DNA of 64,000 bases from Pseudomonas sp. FP1742 (lineage in GTDB: Bacteria > Pseudomonadota > Gammaproteobacteria > Pseudomonadales > Pseudomonadaceae), in assembly GCF_030687145.1 (NCBI RefSeq), contig NZ_CP117460.1, forward strand, positions 2,728,001 through 2,792,000, read 5' to 3'. Position 1 is the stretch's first letter, and each line of letters starts with the position of its first letter. Under the pieces are notes generated by a model, which was not told the DNA's origin, ran no database searches, and saw only the letters and a list, made by a program, of their open reading frames with translations. Shown in pieces: positions 1 through 7,435 of this stretch. The translations under genes and the position numbers were made by a program.

Positions 1-341
1 CGGTGCTGCAATTGGCGGCGCTGTGCCTGGTGGCGTTCGCGCTGTTTTCCTGCACGGCGGTGTTCTGGACCTTGCCGGGGCGCTTCTTCGCCGGCGCCAG
101 TGCGGCGGCGGGCATCGCCTTGATCAACTCGGTGGGCAACCTCGGCGGCTACATCGGTCCGTTCGTGATCGGTGCGCTGAAGGAATACACCGGTAACCTG
201 GCCTCGGGGCTGTATTTCCTGTCTGGCGTGATGGTGTTCGGCCTGGTCCTGACCGGTGTGGTGTATCGCCTGCTGGAACGCAAGCATGTGTTGCCGGCCG
301 ACCAGTTCGCGGCCAGTGCCCGGGGGGCTACCCGTACCTGA
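1..341 (+). CDS. MFS transporter, C-terminal part (5' truncated by window edge)
   Basis: Only the last ~113 residues are inside the window. They contain about three hydrophobic helices and the loop NSVGNLGGYIGPFVIGALK, which is typical of the anion:cation symporter branch of the major facilitator superfamily (phthalate, glucarate/galactarate and tartrate permeases). The charged tail ERKHVLPADQ is cytoplasmic in that family. The two downstream genes are sugar-acid catabolic enzymes on the same strand, so the substrate is probably a sugar acid. That assignment rests on context and not on any residue seen here. Confidence 0.8.
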   Translation, partial: VLQLAALCLVAFALFSCTAVFWTLPGRFFAGASAAAGIALINSVGNLGGYIGPFVIGALKEYTGNLASGLYFLSGVMVFGLVLTGVVYRLLERKHVLPADQFAASARGATRT

Positions 342-358
342 GGTCAACACGGCTCAAA

Positions 359-448
359 TGTGGGAGCGGGCTTGCTCGCGAATGCGGAGTGTCAGCCAAC
401 ATAAATGTTGAATGTTAAGCCGTCTTCGCGGGCAAGCCCGCTCCCACA
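359..448. repeat. REP pair (inverted repeat)
   Basis: A TGTGGGAGCGGGCTTGCTCG arm is followed by about 45 bases of spacer and then the inverse arm ending CCGCTCCCACA. This is the Pseudomonas REP palindrome in its head-to-head doublet form. It lies between the permease gene and the FAH-family gene, where it could act as a terminator or mRNA-stability hairpin. Confidence 0.9.
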
Positions 449-491
449 AGGTCCTGCGTTGTTTTGAAGTTTGCGTTAACAGGAGAAAGAC

Positions 492-1484
492 ATGCGTTTA
501 GTTCAGTTCGAATTGAGTAATGGCGAACGCCGCGTCGGTGTGGTCGAAGGCGATCAGGTACGCGAAGTGCAGGCTGCGCGCACGGTGCGGGATCTGGCGC
601 TGGCGGCAATCGAGGCGGGGGGCAACCTTGAGCGACAGGTTCAAACCCTGGGCCTGGGCATCAGCCACGACTATTCGGCGCTGCTGGCCAATCTGCAAAT
701 CCTCCCGCCACTGGATCACCCGGACCCGGCACACATGCTGGTCAGCGGCACCGGCCTGACCCATTTGGGCAGCGCGTCGGCCCGGGACAAAATGCATCAG
801 CAGGCCGGCGACGAAGCGGCGATGACCGACACCATGCGCATCTTCAAGTGGGGCGTGGAGGGCGGTAAACCGGCAGCCGGCCAGGCTGGCGTGCAGCCGG
901 AATGGTTCTACAAGGGCGATGGCAGCATCGTCGTGCGACCGGGCAAGCCGTTTCCGCTGCCGCCCTTTGCCGAGGATGCGGGGGAGGAGCCGGAGCTTAG
1001 CGGCCTCTATGTCATCGGCCACGATGGCAAACCGTATCGCCTCGGTTTCGCGGTGGGCAATGAGTTCTCCGATCACGTCATGGAGCGCAAGAATTACCTT
1101 TACCTGGCTCACTCGAAATTGCGCAGTTGCAGTTACGGCCCGGAGCTTAGGGTCGGTGAGTTGCCGCAACACCTGGCAGGCACCAGCCGCATTCTGCGCG
1201 ACGGCGAAGTGCTGTGGCAGAACGAGTTCCTCAGTGGCGAAGCCAACATGTGCCACAGCCTGGAAAACCTCGAATACCACCATTTCAAGTACAGCCAGTT
1301 CCTGCGCCCCGGCGACGTGCACATTCACTTCTTCGGCACCGCGACCCTGTCCTTCGCTGACGGCATCCGCACCCAACCGGGTGATGTGTTCGAGATCAGC
1401 CAGGCCGAGTTCGGCGCGCCTTTGATCAACGGCATTGAACCCGTTGAAGCGGCGTTCGAACCCGGCACCGTCGGCACACTTTAA
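492..1484 (+). CDS. AraD1-type fumarylacetoacetate hydrolase family protein (candidate 2-keto-3-deoxy-sugar-acid dehydratase)
   Basis: 330 aa, ATG at 492 preceded by AGGAGA at 481. The C-terminal two thirds carries FAH-superfamily features: GFAVGNEFSDHVMERKNYL with the acidic/asparagine metal-binding segment around residues 190-205, and GDVHIHFFGTATLSF near residue 275. Members of this branch include 2-keto-3-deoxypentonate dehydratases (KdaD/AraD1 type), which make 2-oxoglutarate semialdehyde. The next gene, 10 bp downstream, encodes an aldehyde dehydrogenase suited to oxidise that semialdehyde. The two steps plus the upstream permease make a plausible non-phosphorylative pentonate route. 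Substrate identity (L-arabonate, D-xylonate or another) cannot be read from the sequence. Confidence 0.82.
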   Translation: MRLVQFELSNGERRVGVVEGDQVREVQAARTVRDLALAAIEAGGNLERQVQTLGLGISHDYSALLANLQILPPLDHPDPAHMLVSGTGLTHLGSASARDKMHQQAGDEAAMTDTMRIFKWGVEGGKPAAGQAGVQPEWFYKGDGSIVVRPGKPFPLPPFAEDAGEEPELSGLYVIGHDGKPYRLGFAVGNEFSDHVMERKNYLYLAHSKLRSCSYGPELRVGELPQHLAGTSRILRDGEVLWQNEFLSGEANMCHSLENLEYHHFKYSQFLRPGDVHIHFFGTATLSFADGIRTQPGDVFEISQAEFGAPLINGIEPVEAAFEPGTVGTL

Positions 1485-1494
1485 GGAGACACCC

Positions 1495-3075
1495 ATGACC
1501 CGGATTCTTGGTCACAACTACATTGGCGGCCAGCGCAGCGCTGCCGGCACCGTCAAACTCCAGAGCGTCGATGCCAGCACCGGCGAGGTCTTGTCCCACG
1601 ATTTCTATCAGGCGACCCCTGAAGAAGTCGATGGCGCCGCAAAGGCTGCCGCTGCGGCTTACCCGGCCTATCGCAGCCTGAGCGCCGAACGGCGTGCGCA
1701 GTTCCTCGATGCGATTGCCGATGAGCTCGACGCCTTGGGTGATGAGTTCGTGGCTGTGGTCTGCCGTGAAACCGCGTTGCCGGCCGGCCGTATTCAAGGC
1801 GAGCGTGGGCGCACCAGCGGCCAGATGCGTCTGTTCGCCAAGGTGCTGCGACGTGGTGATTTCTATGGCGCGCGGATCGATCGGGCGCTGCCTGAACGCA
1901 CGCCATTGCCACGTCCCGATCTGCGTCAGTACCGCATTGGCCTGGGACCGGTGGCGGTGTTTGGGGCGAGTAACTTTCCGTTGGCGTTTTCCACGGCCGG
2001 CGGCGACACCGCTTCGGCCTTGGCCGCCGGCTGCCCGGTGGTGTTCAAGGCGCACAGTGGGCATATGGCAACCGCTGAGTGGGTGGCCGACGCGGTGATC
2101 CGCGCCGCCGAGAAAACCGCCATGCCGGCCGGTGTGTTCAACATGATCTACGGCGGTGGAGTGGGCGAGGCGCTGGTCAAGCACCCGGCCATTCAGGCGG
2201 TCGGTTTTACCGGTTCACTGAAAGGTGGCCGGGCGCTGTGCGACATGGCCGCGGCGCGGGCGCAGCCGATTCCGGTGTTTGCCGAGATGTCGAGCATCAA
2301 CCCGGTGATCGTGTTGCCGGCGGCGCTGCAAGCTCGCGCTGAAAGCATCGCCCGTGACCTTACGGCGTCGGTGGTGCAGGGCTGCGGGCAGTTCTGTACC
2401 AATCCGGGTCTGGTGATCGGCATTCGCTCGCCGCAGTTCAGTGCGTTCGTGCAACAGGTGGCCGGGCTGATCGGCGATCAGCCGGCGCAAACCATGCTCA
2501 ATGCCGGTACGTTGAATAGCTATGGCAAGGGCCTGCAGAAGCTTCTCGCGCATCCGAAAATCGAGCATCTGGCCGGCAACCCGCAACAAGGCAATCAGGC
2601 GCAGCCGCAACTGTTCAAGGCAGACGTGAGCCTGTTGCTCGATGGCGATGAAGTGCTGCAAGAGGAGGTGTTCGGCCCGACCACGGTGTTCGTCGAAGTG
2701 GCGGATCAAGCGCAACTCAGTGCTGCGCTGAACGGCTTGCACGGGCAACTGACGGCAACGATTATCGGTGAGCCGGCGGACTTCGAACGCTTCGGCGAGC
2801 TGACGCCCTTGTTGGAGCAGAAGGTCGGGCGGATCTTGCTCAACGGTTATCCGACCGGCGTGGAAGTCTGCGACGCGATGGTCCATGGCGGGCCGTACCC
2901 GGCGACTTCCGATGCGCGCGGCACCTCGGTGGGCACCCTGGCCATCGACCGTTTCCTGCGCCCGGTGTGCTTCCAGAACTACCCCGACAGCCTGCTGCCG
3001 GAGGCGCTGAAGAATGGCAATCCGTTGCGCATCCAGCGCCTGGTCGATGGCAAACCATCGCGCGATGCACTCTAA
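1495..3075 (+). CDS. Aldehyde dehydrogenase (NADP+), 2,5-dioxovalerate (alpha-ketoglutaric semialdehyde) dehydrogenase type
   Basis: 526 aa from ATG 1495, which has AAGGAG at 1483-1488. An upstream in-frame start at 1435 lies inside the previous gene and has no ribosome site. ALDH features are present: cofactor-site FGASNFPLAF near residue 155, general base Glu in FAEMSSINPV near residue 264, and nucleophile Cys in GQFCTNPGLV near residue 301. Length and these motifs fit the NADP-dependent 2,5-dioxovalerate dehydrogenase group, which converts 2-oxoglutarate semialdehyde to 2-oxoglutarate. It forms a tight operon with the preceding FAH-family gene, and tandem REPs follow immediately. Confidence 0.88.
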   Translation: MTRILGHNYIGGQRSAAGTVKLQSVDASTGEVLSHDFYQATPEEVDGAAKAAAAAYPAYRSLSAERRAQFLDAIADELDALGDEFVAVVCRETALPAGRIQGERGRTSGQMRLFAKVLRRGDFYGARIDRALPERTPLPRPDLRQYRIGLGPVAVFGASNFPLAFSTAGGDTASALAAGCPVVFKAHSGHMATAEWVADAVIRAAEKTAMPAGVFNMIYGGGVGEALVKHPAIQAVGFTGSLKGGRALCDMAAARAQPIPVFAEMSSINPVIVLPAALQARAESIARDLTASVVQGCGQFCTNPGLVIGIRSPQFSAFVQQVAGLIGDQPAQTMLNAGTLNSYGKGLQKLLAHPKIEHLAGNPQQGNQAQPQLFKADVSLLLDGDEVLQEEVFGPTTVFVEVADQAQLSAALNGLHGQLTATIIGEPADFERFGELTPLLEQKVGRILLNGYPTGVEVCDAMVHGGPYPATSDARGTSVGTLAIDRFLRPVCFQNYPDSLLPEALKNGNPLRIQRLVDGKPSRDAL

Positions 3076-3094
3076 CCGCCGAACACAATCACCT

Positions 3095-3640
3095 TGTGGG
3101 AGCGGGCTTGCTCGCGAAAGCAGTCTGACAGTCACCATTGATGTTGAATGCGACGGCCTCTTCGCGAGCAAGCCCGCTCCCACCTGTGTTTAGTGTCGTT
3201 CGCGAATGTTGTGACCGGCACTGGCCCATTGTGGGAGCGGGCTTGCTCGCGAAAGCAATCTGACAGTCACTGCGATGTTGGATGTGCCGCCGTCTTCGCG
3301 AGCAAGCCCGCTCCCACCTGTGTTTAGTGTCGTTCGCGAATGTTGTGACCGGCACTGGCCCATTGTGGGAGCGGGCTTGCTCGCGAAAGCAATCTGACAG
3401 TCACCATTGATGTTGAATGTGACGGCCTCTTCGCGAGCAAGCCCGCTTCCACCTGTGTTTAGTGTCGTTCGCGAACGTTGTGACCGGCACTGGCCCATTG
3501 TGGGAGCGGGCTTGCTCGCGAAAGCAATCTGACAATCACTGCGATGTTGGATGTGCCGCCGTCTTCGCGAGCAAGCCCGCTCCCACCTGTGTTTAGTGTC
3601 GTTCGCGAATGTTGTGACCGGCACTGGCCCATTGTGGGAG
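3095..3640. repeat. Tandem array of REP doublets, four complete units plus the start of a fifth
   Basis: Units begin with TGTGGGAG at 3095, 3230, 3364, 3499 and 3633, a period of 134-135 bp. Each unit has a REP arm, a short spacer (two alternating versions, ...CACCATTGATGTTG... and ...CACTGCGATGTTG...), the inverse REP arm and a common linker with TGTCGTTCGCGAA and GACCGGCACTGGCCC. The fifth unit stops after TGTGGGAG, where the insertion sequence begins. It continues at 4807 beyond the element. This is a BIME-like amplification. Confidence 0.92.
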
Positions 3641-3643
3641 ATT

Positions 3644-4606
3644 CTATGTTGCAGGACAACCCTGCAACGGTCGATTCGGTTGGTATTCGCTCTGGTTTTT
3701 CATCAGAGCGAACGCCACCCGGGCGAGTTTTCGGGCAAGGATTACCAGGGCCTGAGTCCTCTTGAAACCTCTGGCCAGGTACCCTTCATAAAATGGTTTC
3801 CAGGTCGCTGAACGACAGGCGGCCATGGCCGAGTTGTGGGCCAGACGTCGTATTTCCGGATCCCCTTTCTTGGTCAGACTGCGACTCCCCGTCTTTTTTC
3901 CCGAGTCATCGACCCTCAAGTCCATGCCCAAAAAAGCGATGAAGGCATTGCTGTCCTTAAACTCGCCACGCAAAAAAGCCGTCGCAAATCCAGTTGCCGT
4001 CAGTACACCAACGCCTTCAATGGCCTTGCAACGCTCAATATTTTCGGCGGCTCCGGCCTCTTTGCTCAGGTCACGCAGCTGTTTTTGAATGGCCAAATCC
4101 GAGCGCTTAAACGTCTCCATCAGACATTTCAGCTCTTCTTCCAGGCGCGGCTCATTGGCCCAGCTCTGAGCCAGGCTGACACGCGCCTTGATCAGTGCTG
4201 CCCGTCGATGAAGCAGGCTTTGCAGGGCCTTGTAAGCCTTGGGCGGCGGGCTCCAAGCGCGTAACCCACCCTGTTCATGCGCCAGATACCGAGCCAGAAG
4301 ACGAGCATCACACGGATCATTTTTAGCTCGTTGGCCGACACTGCGGCGGTAATGACTCAAGCGATAACCGTCCACGACGTAGACCTGATGACCCAACTCA
4401 TAGGCCAACTCAACCGTGTCCAAGTGGTAAATGTTGGTGGCCTCAACGGCAATGCCACTTTTGGCGGGCAGCGTCTTGAGCCAACGTTTGAGTGCTGCTC
4501 GATTATTGGAGATGGCTTGTGTGGTTTGCAGATCGGCGCGATAGACGAGCACCTCAGCCTTGGCCACATCAACACCCACGACCGCTTGCGAAGTAAGGAT
4601 TGTCAT
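3644..4606 (-). CDS. IS110-family transposase (DEDD recombinase)
   Basis: 320 aa, start ATG at 4606 with GAGGA about 8 bases upstream. The N-terminal DEDD RuvC-like domain shows Asp13 (VGVDVAK), Glu55 (AVEAT), and Asp97 and Asp100 (KNDPCDARLLARY). The C-terminal Tnp domain includes IEGVGVLTATGF near residue 200 and DDSGKKTG with candidate nucleophile Ser235, then KKGDPEIRRLAHNSAMAA. These are the conserved parts of IS110/IS116/IS902 transposases, and length is normal (about 320-350). The stop lies 3 bp from the element end. The reading frame is intact, so the element may still be active. Confidence 0.93.
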   Translation of the reverse strand: MTILTSQAVVGVDVAKAEVLVYRADLQTTQAISNNRAALKRWLKTLPAKSGIAVEATNIYHLDTVELAYELGHQVYVVDGYRLSHYRRSVGQRAKNDPCDARLLARYLAHEQGGLRAWSPPPKAYKALQSLLHRRAALIKARVSLAQSWANEPRLEEELKCLMETFKRSDLAIQKQLRDLSKEAGAAENIERCKAIEGVGVLTATGFATAFLRGEFKDSNAFIAFLGMDLRVDDSGKKTGSRSLTKKGDPEIRRLAHNSAMAACRSATWKPFYEGYLARGFKRTQALVILARKLARVAFALMKNQSEYQPNRPLQGCPAT

Positions 4607-4639
4607 GACGAATCCTCGGAGCTAGGGTTTAAGAGCTTG

Positions 4640-4800
4640 TTGGGGTCTACCGTTGCGCTGGCTTGTCTCTATCGTCGGCCTAGCCGATGAATTCCTTATT
4701 GGCGCTTTTAGGTAGAAGGGGTGGGACGAAGTCTCCCACGGTCTGTACTGGCTAGAGTCAGAATCGGGCTTTTAGTCCCACCCACCCCTTCAAGTCTAAA
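4640..4800 (-). ncRNA. Predicted bridge RNA of the IS110 element
   Basis: Read on the minus strand, the noncoding end folds into two stem-loops. The first is closed by the perfect 11-bp stem 4781-4791 / 4715-4725 and has an inner hairpin (4742-4763). One side of its internal loop carries AAGCCCG (4765-4771), identical to the left target. The other side carries GTGGGAG (4733-4739), complementary to the core plus right target. The second is closed by GCGC (4702-4705 / 4655-4658), has inner hairpin 4676-4686, and carries ACAAG (4662-4666), complementary to core plus element left end, and GGAATTC (4689-4695), partly matching the right end. This is the target-loop/donor-loop plan known for IS110 bridge RNAs. 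Transcript ends are guesses. Confidence 0.7.
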
Positions 4801-4806
4801 CATACA

Positions 4807-4945
4807 AGCGGGCTTGCTCGCGAAAGCAATCTGACAGTCACTGCGATGTTGGATGTGCCGCCGTCTTCGCGAGCAAGCCCGCTCCCACATGTGTTCGGTG
4901 TCGTGTGCGAGTGTTGTGACCGACACGAGCCCGCTTCCACATTGA
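4807..4945. repeat. Remainder of the fifth REP unit, 3' of the IS
   Basis: Starting AGCGGGCTTGCTCGCG, this continues the unit broken at 3640, with inverse arm ending CTCCCACA at 4889. The linker GTGTTCGGTGTCGTG and a degenerate half-REP (GAGCCCGCTTCCACA, to about 4941) follow. The linker has diverged from the array consensus, which marks the edge of the amplification. Confidence 0.85.
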
Positions 4946-4982
4946 GCTATCATTGCCCTTTCCCATTCAAAGATTGACTGCC

Positions 4983-5279
4983 ATGACTGCCGTAAACGAC
5001 ACCTTGCTCAACGCCCTCGAACACTGCGACATGCTGGAGATCGACGGGCTGCACGCTTTCGATTTCTCCCTCGATGAAGACGACAACCTGCACATCGAAT
5101 GCATGGACGGTCGGGCGCTCAAGCGTTGGGAGTTCACCATGGCCCAGATCGCGGCGGCGACGTTCGACCCCTCTCTGAAGAGCTGGATCATCACCGGTGA
5201 TTCCGGCGAACACCGGCTGGTGCCCATGGAAGCGTTTGGCGGTCAGGATGACGAGGATGAAACGAATGAGGATGCGTAA
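4983..5279 (+). CDS. DUF5629 family small acidic protein
   Basis: 98 aa from ATG 4983. An in-frame ATG at 4953 is possible, but the residues it adds lie in the REP-flanking spacer. The protein is acidic with a two-strand plus helix look: LLNALEHCDMLEIDGLHAFDF, then LHIECMDGRALKRWEFT, and an Asp/Glu-rich C-terminus (GGQDDEDETNEDA). I recognise it as the Pseudomonas-restricted DUF5629 group of unknown function. No signal peptide or membrane segment is visible. It overlaps the start of the next gene, so the two are probably translationally coupled. Confidence 0.75.
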   Translation: MTAVNDTLLNALEHCDMLEIDGLHAFDFSLDEDDNLHIECMDGRALKRWEFTMAQIAAATFDPSLKSWIITGDSGEHRLVPMEAFGGQDDEDETNEDA

Positions 5280-6441
5280 CTTCTGGCCACTGTTGATCGC
5301 CGGCAGCGTCGGCGCGATGGGCGTGCAGGCAGCGCCGGTCGACAGCTACGAGTTGTTGGTGGGCTCGTACACCGCCGGCCAGAGCCAGGGGATTTATCGC
5401 CTGAACTTCGACAGCCGCACCGGGCAGATCGATGCCAAACCCCTGCAAGTGGTGAAGAGCGCCAACCCCTCCTGGCTGACGGTGTCCAAGGATCAACATC
5501 GCTTGTTCGCGGTCAACGAAAACGGCCCGGGGCAGGCCGATCCGGTAGGGCGCGTCAGCAGTTACGCCATCGATCCGAAAACCCATGAACTGAGCCTGAT
5601 CAATCAGGTGCAAACCCTGGGCAACGAACCGACCCATTCGAGCGTCAGCGGCGATGCCAGCCATCTGTTTGTCAGCAACTACTCGGTGGCCGAGGACCCG
5701 GGCGGCACCCTGGCAGTGTTACCGGTGAGCCCCGATGGCAAGCTGAAACCCGTCGTGCAGATGAGCGGTCATCCGTCCAGCCGGATCGACCCCGAGCGGC
5801 AGATGTCGGCGCACGTGCATTCGGCGATCTCTTCGCCGGATGGTCAATACGTGTTTTCCAATGACCTGGGCGCGGACAAGATCTTTATCTATCGCTTCGA
5901 CCCCAAGGCCAATCCGGAACTGCCGTTGACTGCCGCCAAACCCGCGTCCGTCCCGTTGCCACCCGGCAGCGGGCCGCGACATCTGCTGTTCAGCGCTGAT
6001 GGCAAGCACGCCTGGCTGACCCTGGAAATGAGCGCACAGGTGGCGGTGTTCGACCATCAGGACGGCAAACTCGTGCAAACGCAGTTGGTCGATCTGGCGG
6101 CGGGGCTGCCCACATCGGGCAAGGCTGCGGCGGCGCTTCATGCCTCGGCCGATGGCAAGTTCCTTTACGTCAGCAACCGTGGCACCGCCAATCAGTTGCT
6201 GGTGTTCGCCATCGACCCGGCAACCGGGCACCTCAAGGAGCTTCAGCGCCGCTCGGTGGACGGTGATCACCCGCGCGAGTTCAGCCTCGATCCGAGTGGC
6301 AAATTCGTGCTGATTGCCAACCAGAAGAGCAACCAGATTGTCGTCGTCGAGCGCGACGCCAAGACCGGTCTGCTGGGCAAAACCGTGCAGAAACTGCCGA
6401 TGGATGCCCCGAGCGATCTCAAGTTCCTGCTGCGTCAATAG
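5266..6441 (+). CDS. Exported lactonase-family beta-propeller protein (6-phosphogluconolactonase-like)
   Basis: 391 aa from ATG 5266, chosen because GAGGA (5254-5258) is correctly spaced. It overlaps the previous gene by 14 bp. The N-terminus RNFWPLLIAGSVGAMGVQA is a signal peptide, so the product is periplasmic. The mature part matches the lactonase (PF10282) seven-bladed propeller pattern: LLVGSYTAGQSQGIYRLNFD, NPSWLTVSKDQHRLFAVNE, HVHSAISSPDGQYVFSNDLGADKIFIYRFD, GPRHLLFSADGKHAWLTLE, and HPREFSLDPSGKFVLIANQ. Cytosolic relatives hydrolyse 6-phosphogluconolactone, but exported ones have unproven substrates, so the enzymatic role is uncertain. A hairpin terminator follows. Confidence 0.85.
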   Translation: MRMRNFWPLLIAGSVGAMGVQAAPVDSYELLVGSYTAGQSQGIYRLNFDSRTGQIDAKPLQVVKSANPSWLTVSKDQHRLFAVNENGPGQADPVGRVSSYAIDPKTHELSLINQVQTLGNEPTHSSVSGDASHLFVSNYSVAEDPGGTLAVLPVSPDGKLKPVVQMSGHPSSRIDPERQMSAHVHSAISSPDGQYVFSNDLGADKIFIYRFDPKANPELPLTAAKPASVPLPPGSGPRHLLFSADGKHAWLTLEMSAQVAVFDHQDGKLVQTQLVDLAAGLPTSGKAAAALHASADGKFLYVSNRGTANQLLVFAIDPATGHLKELQRRSVDGDHPREFSLDPSGKFVLIANQKSNQIVVVERDAKTGLLGKTVQKLPMDAPSDLKFLLRQ

Positions 6442-6444
6442 GCC

Positions 6445-6480
6445 GCAGGCCCCGATTGATGGGGCCTGCAACCTTCTATT
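6445..6480 (+). terminator. Rho-independent-type terminator after the lactonase gene
   Basis: GCAGGCCCC (6445-6453) pairs with GGGGCCTGC (6461-6469) around a 7-base loop. The T-run is weak (AACCTTCTATT), so termination may be incomplete. Confidence 0.6.
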
Positions 6481-6596
6481 AATGAGACTGATATCGGCTA
6501 ATGCTACAAAGCATTTCAAGGCGCCGACCCTCGGGAGTTAAGTTTGCTTCACGGCCCAACCGGGCAAGCAAGCCAACTGAATCGAGGATTACCGCC

Positions 6597-6776
6597 ATGA
6601 ACTTCAATCTCTTCTCCGTCATCGCCGCTTCCGCTATCTCTGCCACTGTTGCATTGCCCGCCAGCGCCAACGTTGAAATCAGCGACAAAAAATCCAACAC
6701 CCAAAGCTACACCCAGAAGTACCTGCAACAGAGCGCTAACTTTTATGCCGCGCTGGATCACAAAACCCAACAATGA
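6597..6776 (+). CDS. Small exported protein of unknown function
   Basis: 59 aa, ATG 6597 with GAGGA about 9 bases upstream. Residues 1-24 (MNFNLFSVIAASAISATVAL then PASA) form a clear signal peptide. The remaining 35 residues are polar (NVEISDKKSNTQSYTQKYLQ...). No domain is recognised. An upstream in-frame start (6501) has no ribosome site and lies next to the terminator. A long inverted repeat follows. Confidence 0.65.
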   Translation: MNFNLFSVIAASAISATVALPASANVEISDKKSNTQSYTQKYLQQSANFYAALDHKTQQ

Positions 6777-6796
6777 AATGTCAGCCCTGCGCCCTT

Positions 6797-6870
6797 TATG
6801 CAGGAGCGAAGTCACTTGCCGATCGATCCGTAAGGCTCGAAAGGCCCCGAAGTGATGTCGCTCCTGCATA
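6797..6870. terminator. Long inverted repeat behind the small exported gene
   Basis: TATGCAGGAGCGA plus TCACTT (6797-6817) is mirrored by AAGTGA plus TCGCTCCTGCATA (6850-6870), with one small mismatch between the blocks. There is no T-run. It is either a terminator hairpin or a short repetitive extragenic palindrome unrelated to the GGGAGCGGG REP family. Confidence 0.6.
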
Positions 6871-6981
6871 ACGCATTTACGACAGCATCATATTGCTATC
6901 AATGTATTGCTTGATATCACATGGCCATGTGTTTAAATTTGACGCTGATTTTTTGACTCCTTCCCTAAAAGGATCGACAGC

Positions 6982-7107
6982 ATGGCGATGCGTCTGGCAG
7001 TGGTTCTCCTGTTTCTCTACTCCACCCCGATTCTGTCGGCTGCCCAGCCCGCTCCCAGCGAGCCGGACGCGGCCCGCGAGCGCTTGATGAGTTTTATTGA
7101 AGACTGA
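6982..7107 (+). CDS. Very small exported peptide (41 aa), hypothetical
   Basis: ATG 6982, with AAAAGGA at 6967-6973 as ribosome site. The N-terminal 20 residues (MAMRLAVVLLFLYSTPILSA) are a convincing signal peptide, followed by AQPAPSEPDAARERLMSFIED. It is short enough to be missed by length cut-offs. The coding call rests on the ribosome site, signal peptide and charged helical tail. No family is known to me. Confidence 0.5.
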   Translation: MAMRLAVVLLFLYSTPILSAAQPAPSEPDAARERLMSFIED

Positions 7108-7147
7108 AATAGACTGGCTTAATGATCAACGAAGCTGATGGTTACTA

Positions 7148-7180
7148 TGGATAACCCTGAGTGGTTATCACGGCTTTTTT
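7148..7180 (+). terminator. Rho-independent terminator
   Basis: GATAACC (7150-7156) pairs with GGTTATC (7163-7169), followed by ACGGCTTTTTT. It lies 40 bp after the 41-aa ORF. Confidence 0.65.
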
Positions 7181-7222
7181 GATCGATTCTGTGGGCACTG
7201 AAACATGCCCACGGAGAACACC

Positions 7223-7435
7223 ATGGCCAGCACCATCCTCACTTCTGCCAAACACGGCGCCTACCTGGCCATCGGTCTTTATGTGGTCATGGTGTTGGTC
7301 GTCAGCCTTTCGGCTCAATCGCAACACAGCCTTCAAGCTCCGATTCAGGTCGCTTATCCCGGCATCCAGTTCGAACATCAGGCTCGACACTCGGTAGTCG
7401 ATCACATTGATGTGGCGGGAGTGGCAGGGGCATGA
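7223..7435 (+). CDS. Small single-span membrane protein, hypothetical
   Basis: 70 aa from ATG 7223, preferred over ATG 7205 because GGAGA lies just upstream (about 7213-7217). Residues 13-33 (YLAIGLYVVMVLVVSL) form one transmembrane helix or uncleaved signal. The C-terminal 35 residues are polar with several His (EHQARHSVVDHIDVAG). It overlaps the next gene by ATGA, so the pair is an operon. I do not recognise a family. Confidence 0.6.
   Translation: MASTILTSAKHGAYLAIGLYVVMVLVVSLSAQSQHSLQAPIQVAYPGIQFEHQARHSVVDHIDVAGVAGA

Larger units (their letters stand above)
3641..4808 (-). mobile_element. IS110-family insertion sequence inserted in a REP element
   Basis: The element is about 1168 bp including one copy of the dinucleotide AG (CT on the element's coding strand) found at both junctions, 3639-3640 and 4807-4808. 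Removing it rebuilds an intact REP (TGTGGGAG joined to CGGGCTTGCTCG). There are no terminal inverted repeats and no longer target duplication, as expected for IS110. The transposase occupies almost all of one end. About 200 bp of noncoding DNA lies at its 5' side, the arrangement of the IS110 group (including IS621), where the bridge RNA is encoded upstream of the transposase. IS621 of E. coli is known to insert in REP sequences with a CT core. The same logic holds here. Confidence 0.9.

Noticed and set aside
3095..3640. CRISPR-like appearance of regularly spaced repeats
   Set aside because: The period is 134-135 bp, repeats are themselves inverted pairs, the spacers are not unique, and no cas genes are near. 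It is a REP/BIME array.
3089..3659. Open frames of 66-144 aa on the minus strand and 73-86 aa on the plus strand across the REP array
   Set aside because: They are translations of the repeated palindromes (same peptide repeated every ~45 residues) and have no ribosome sites.
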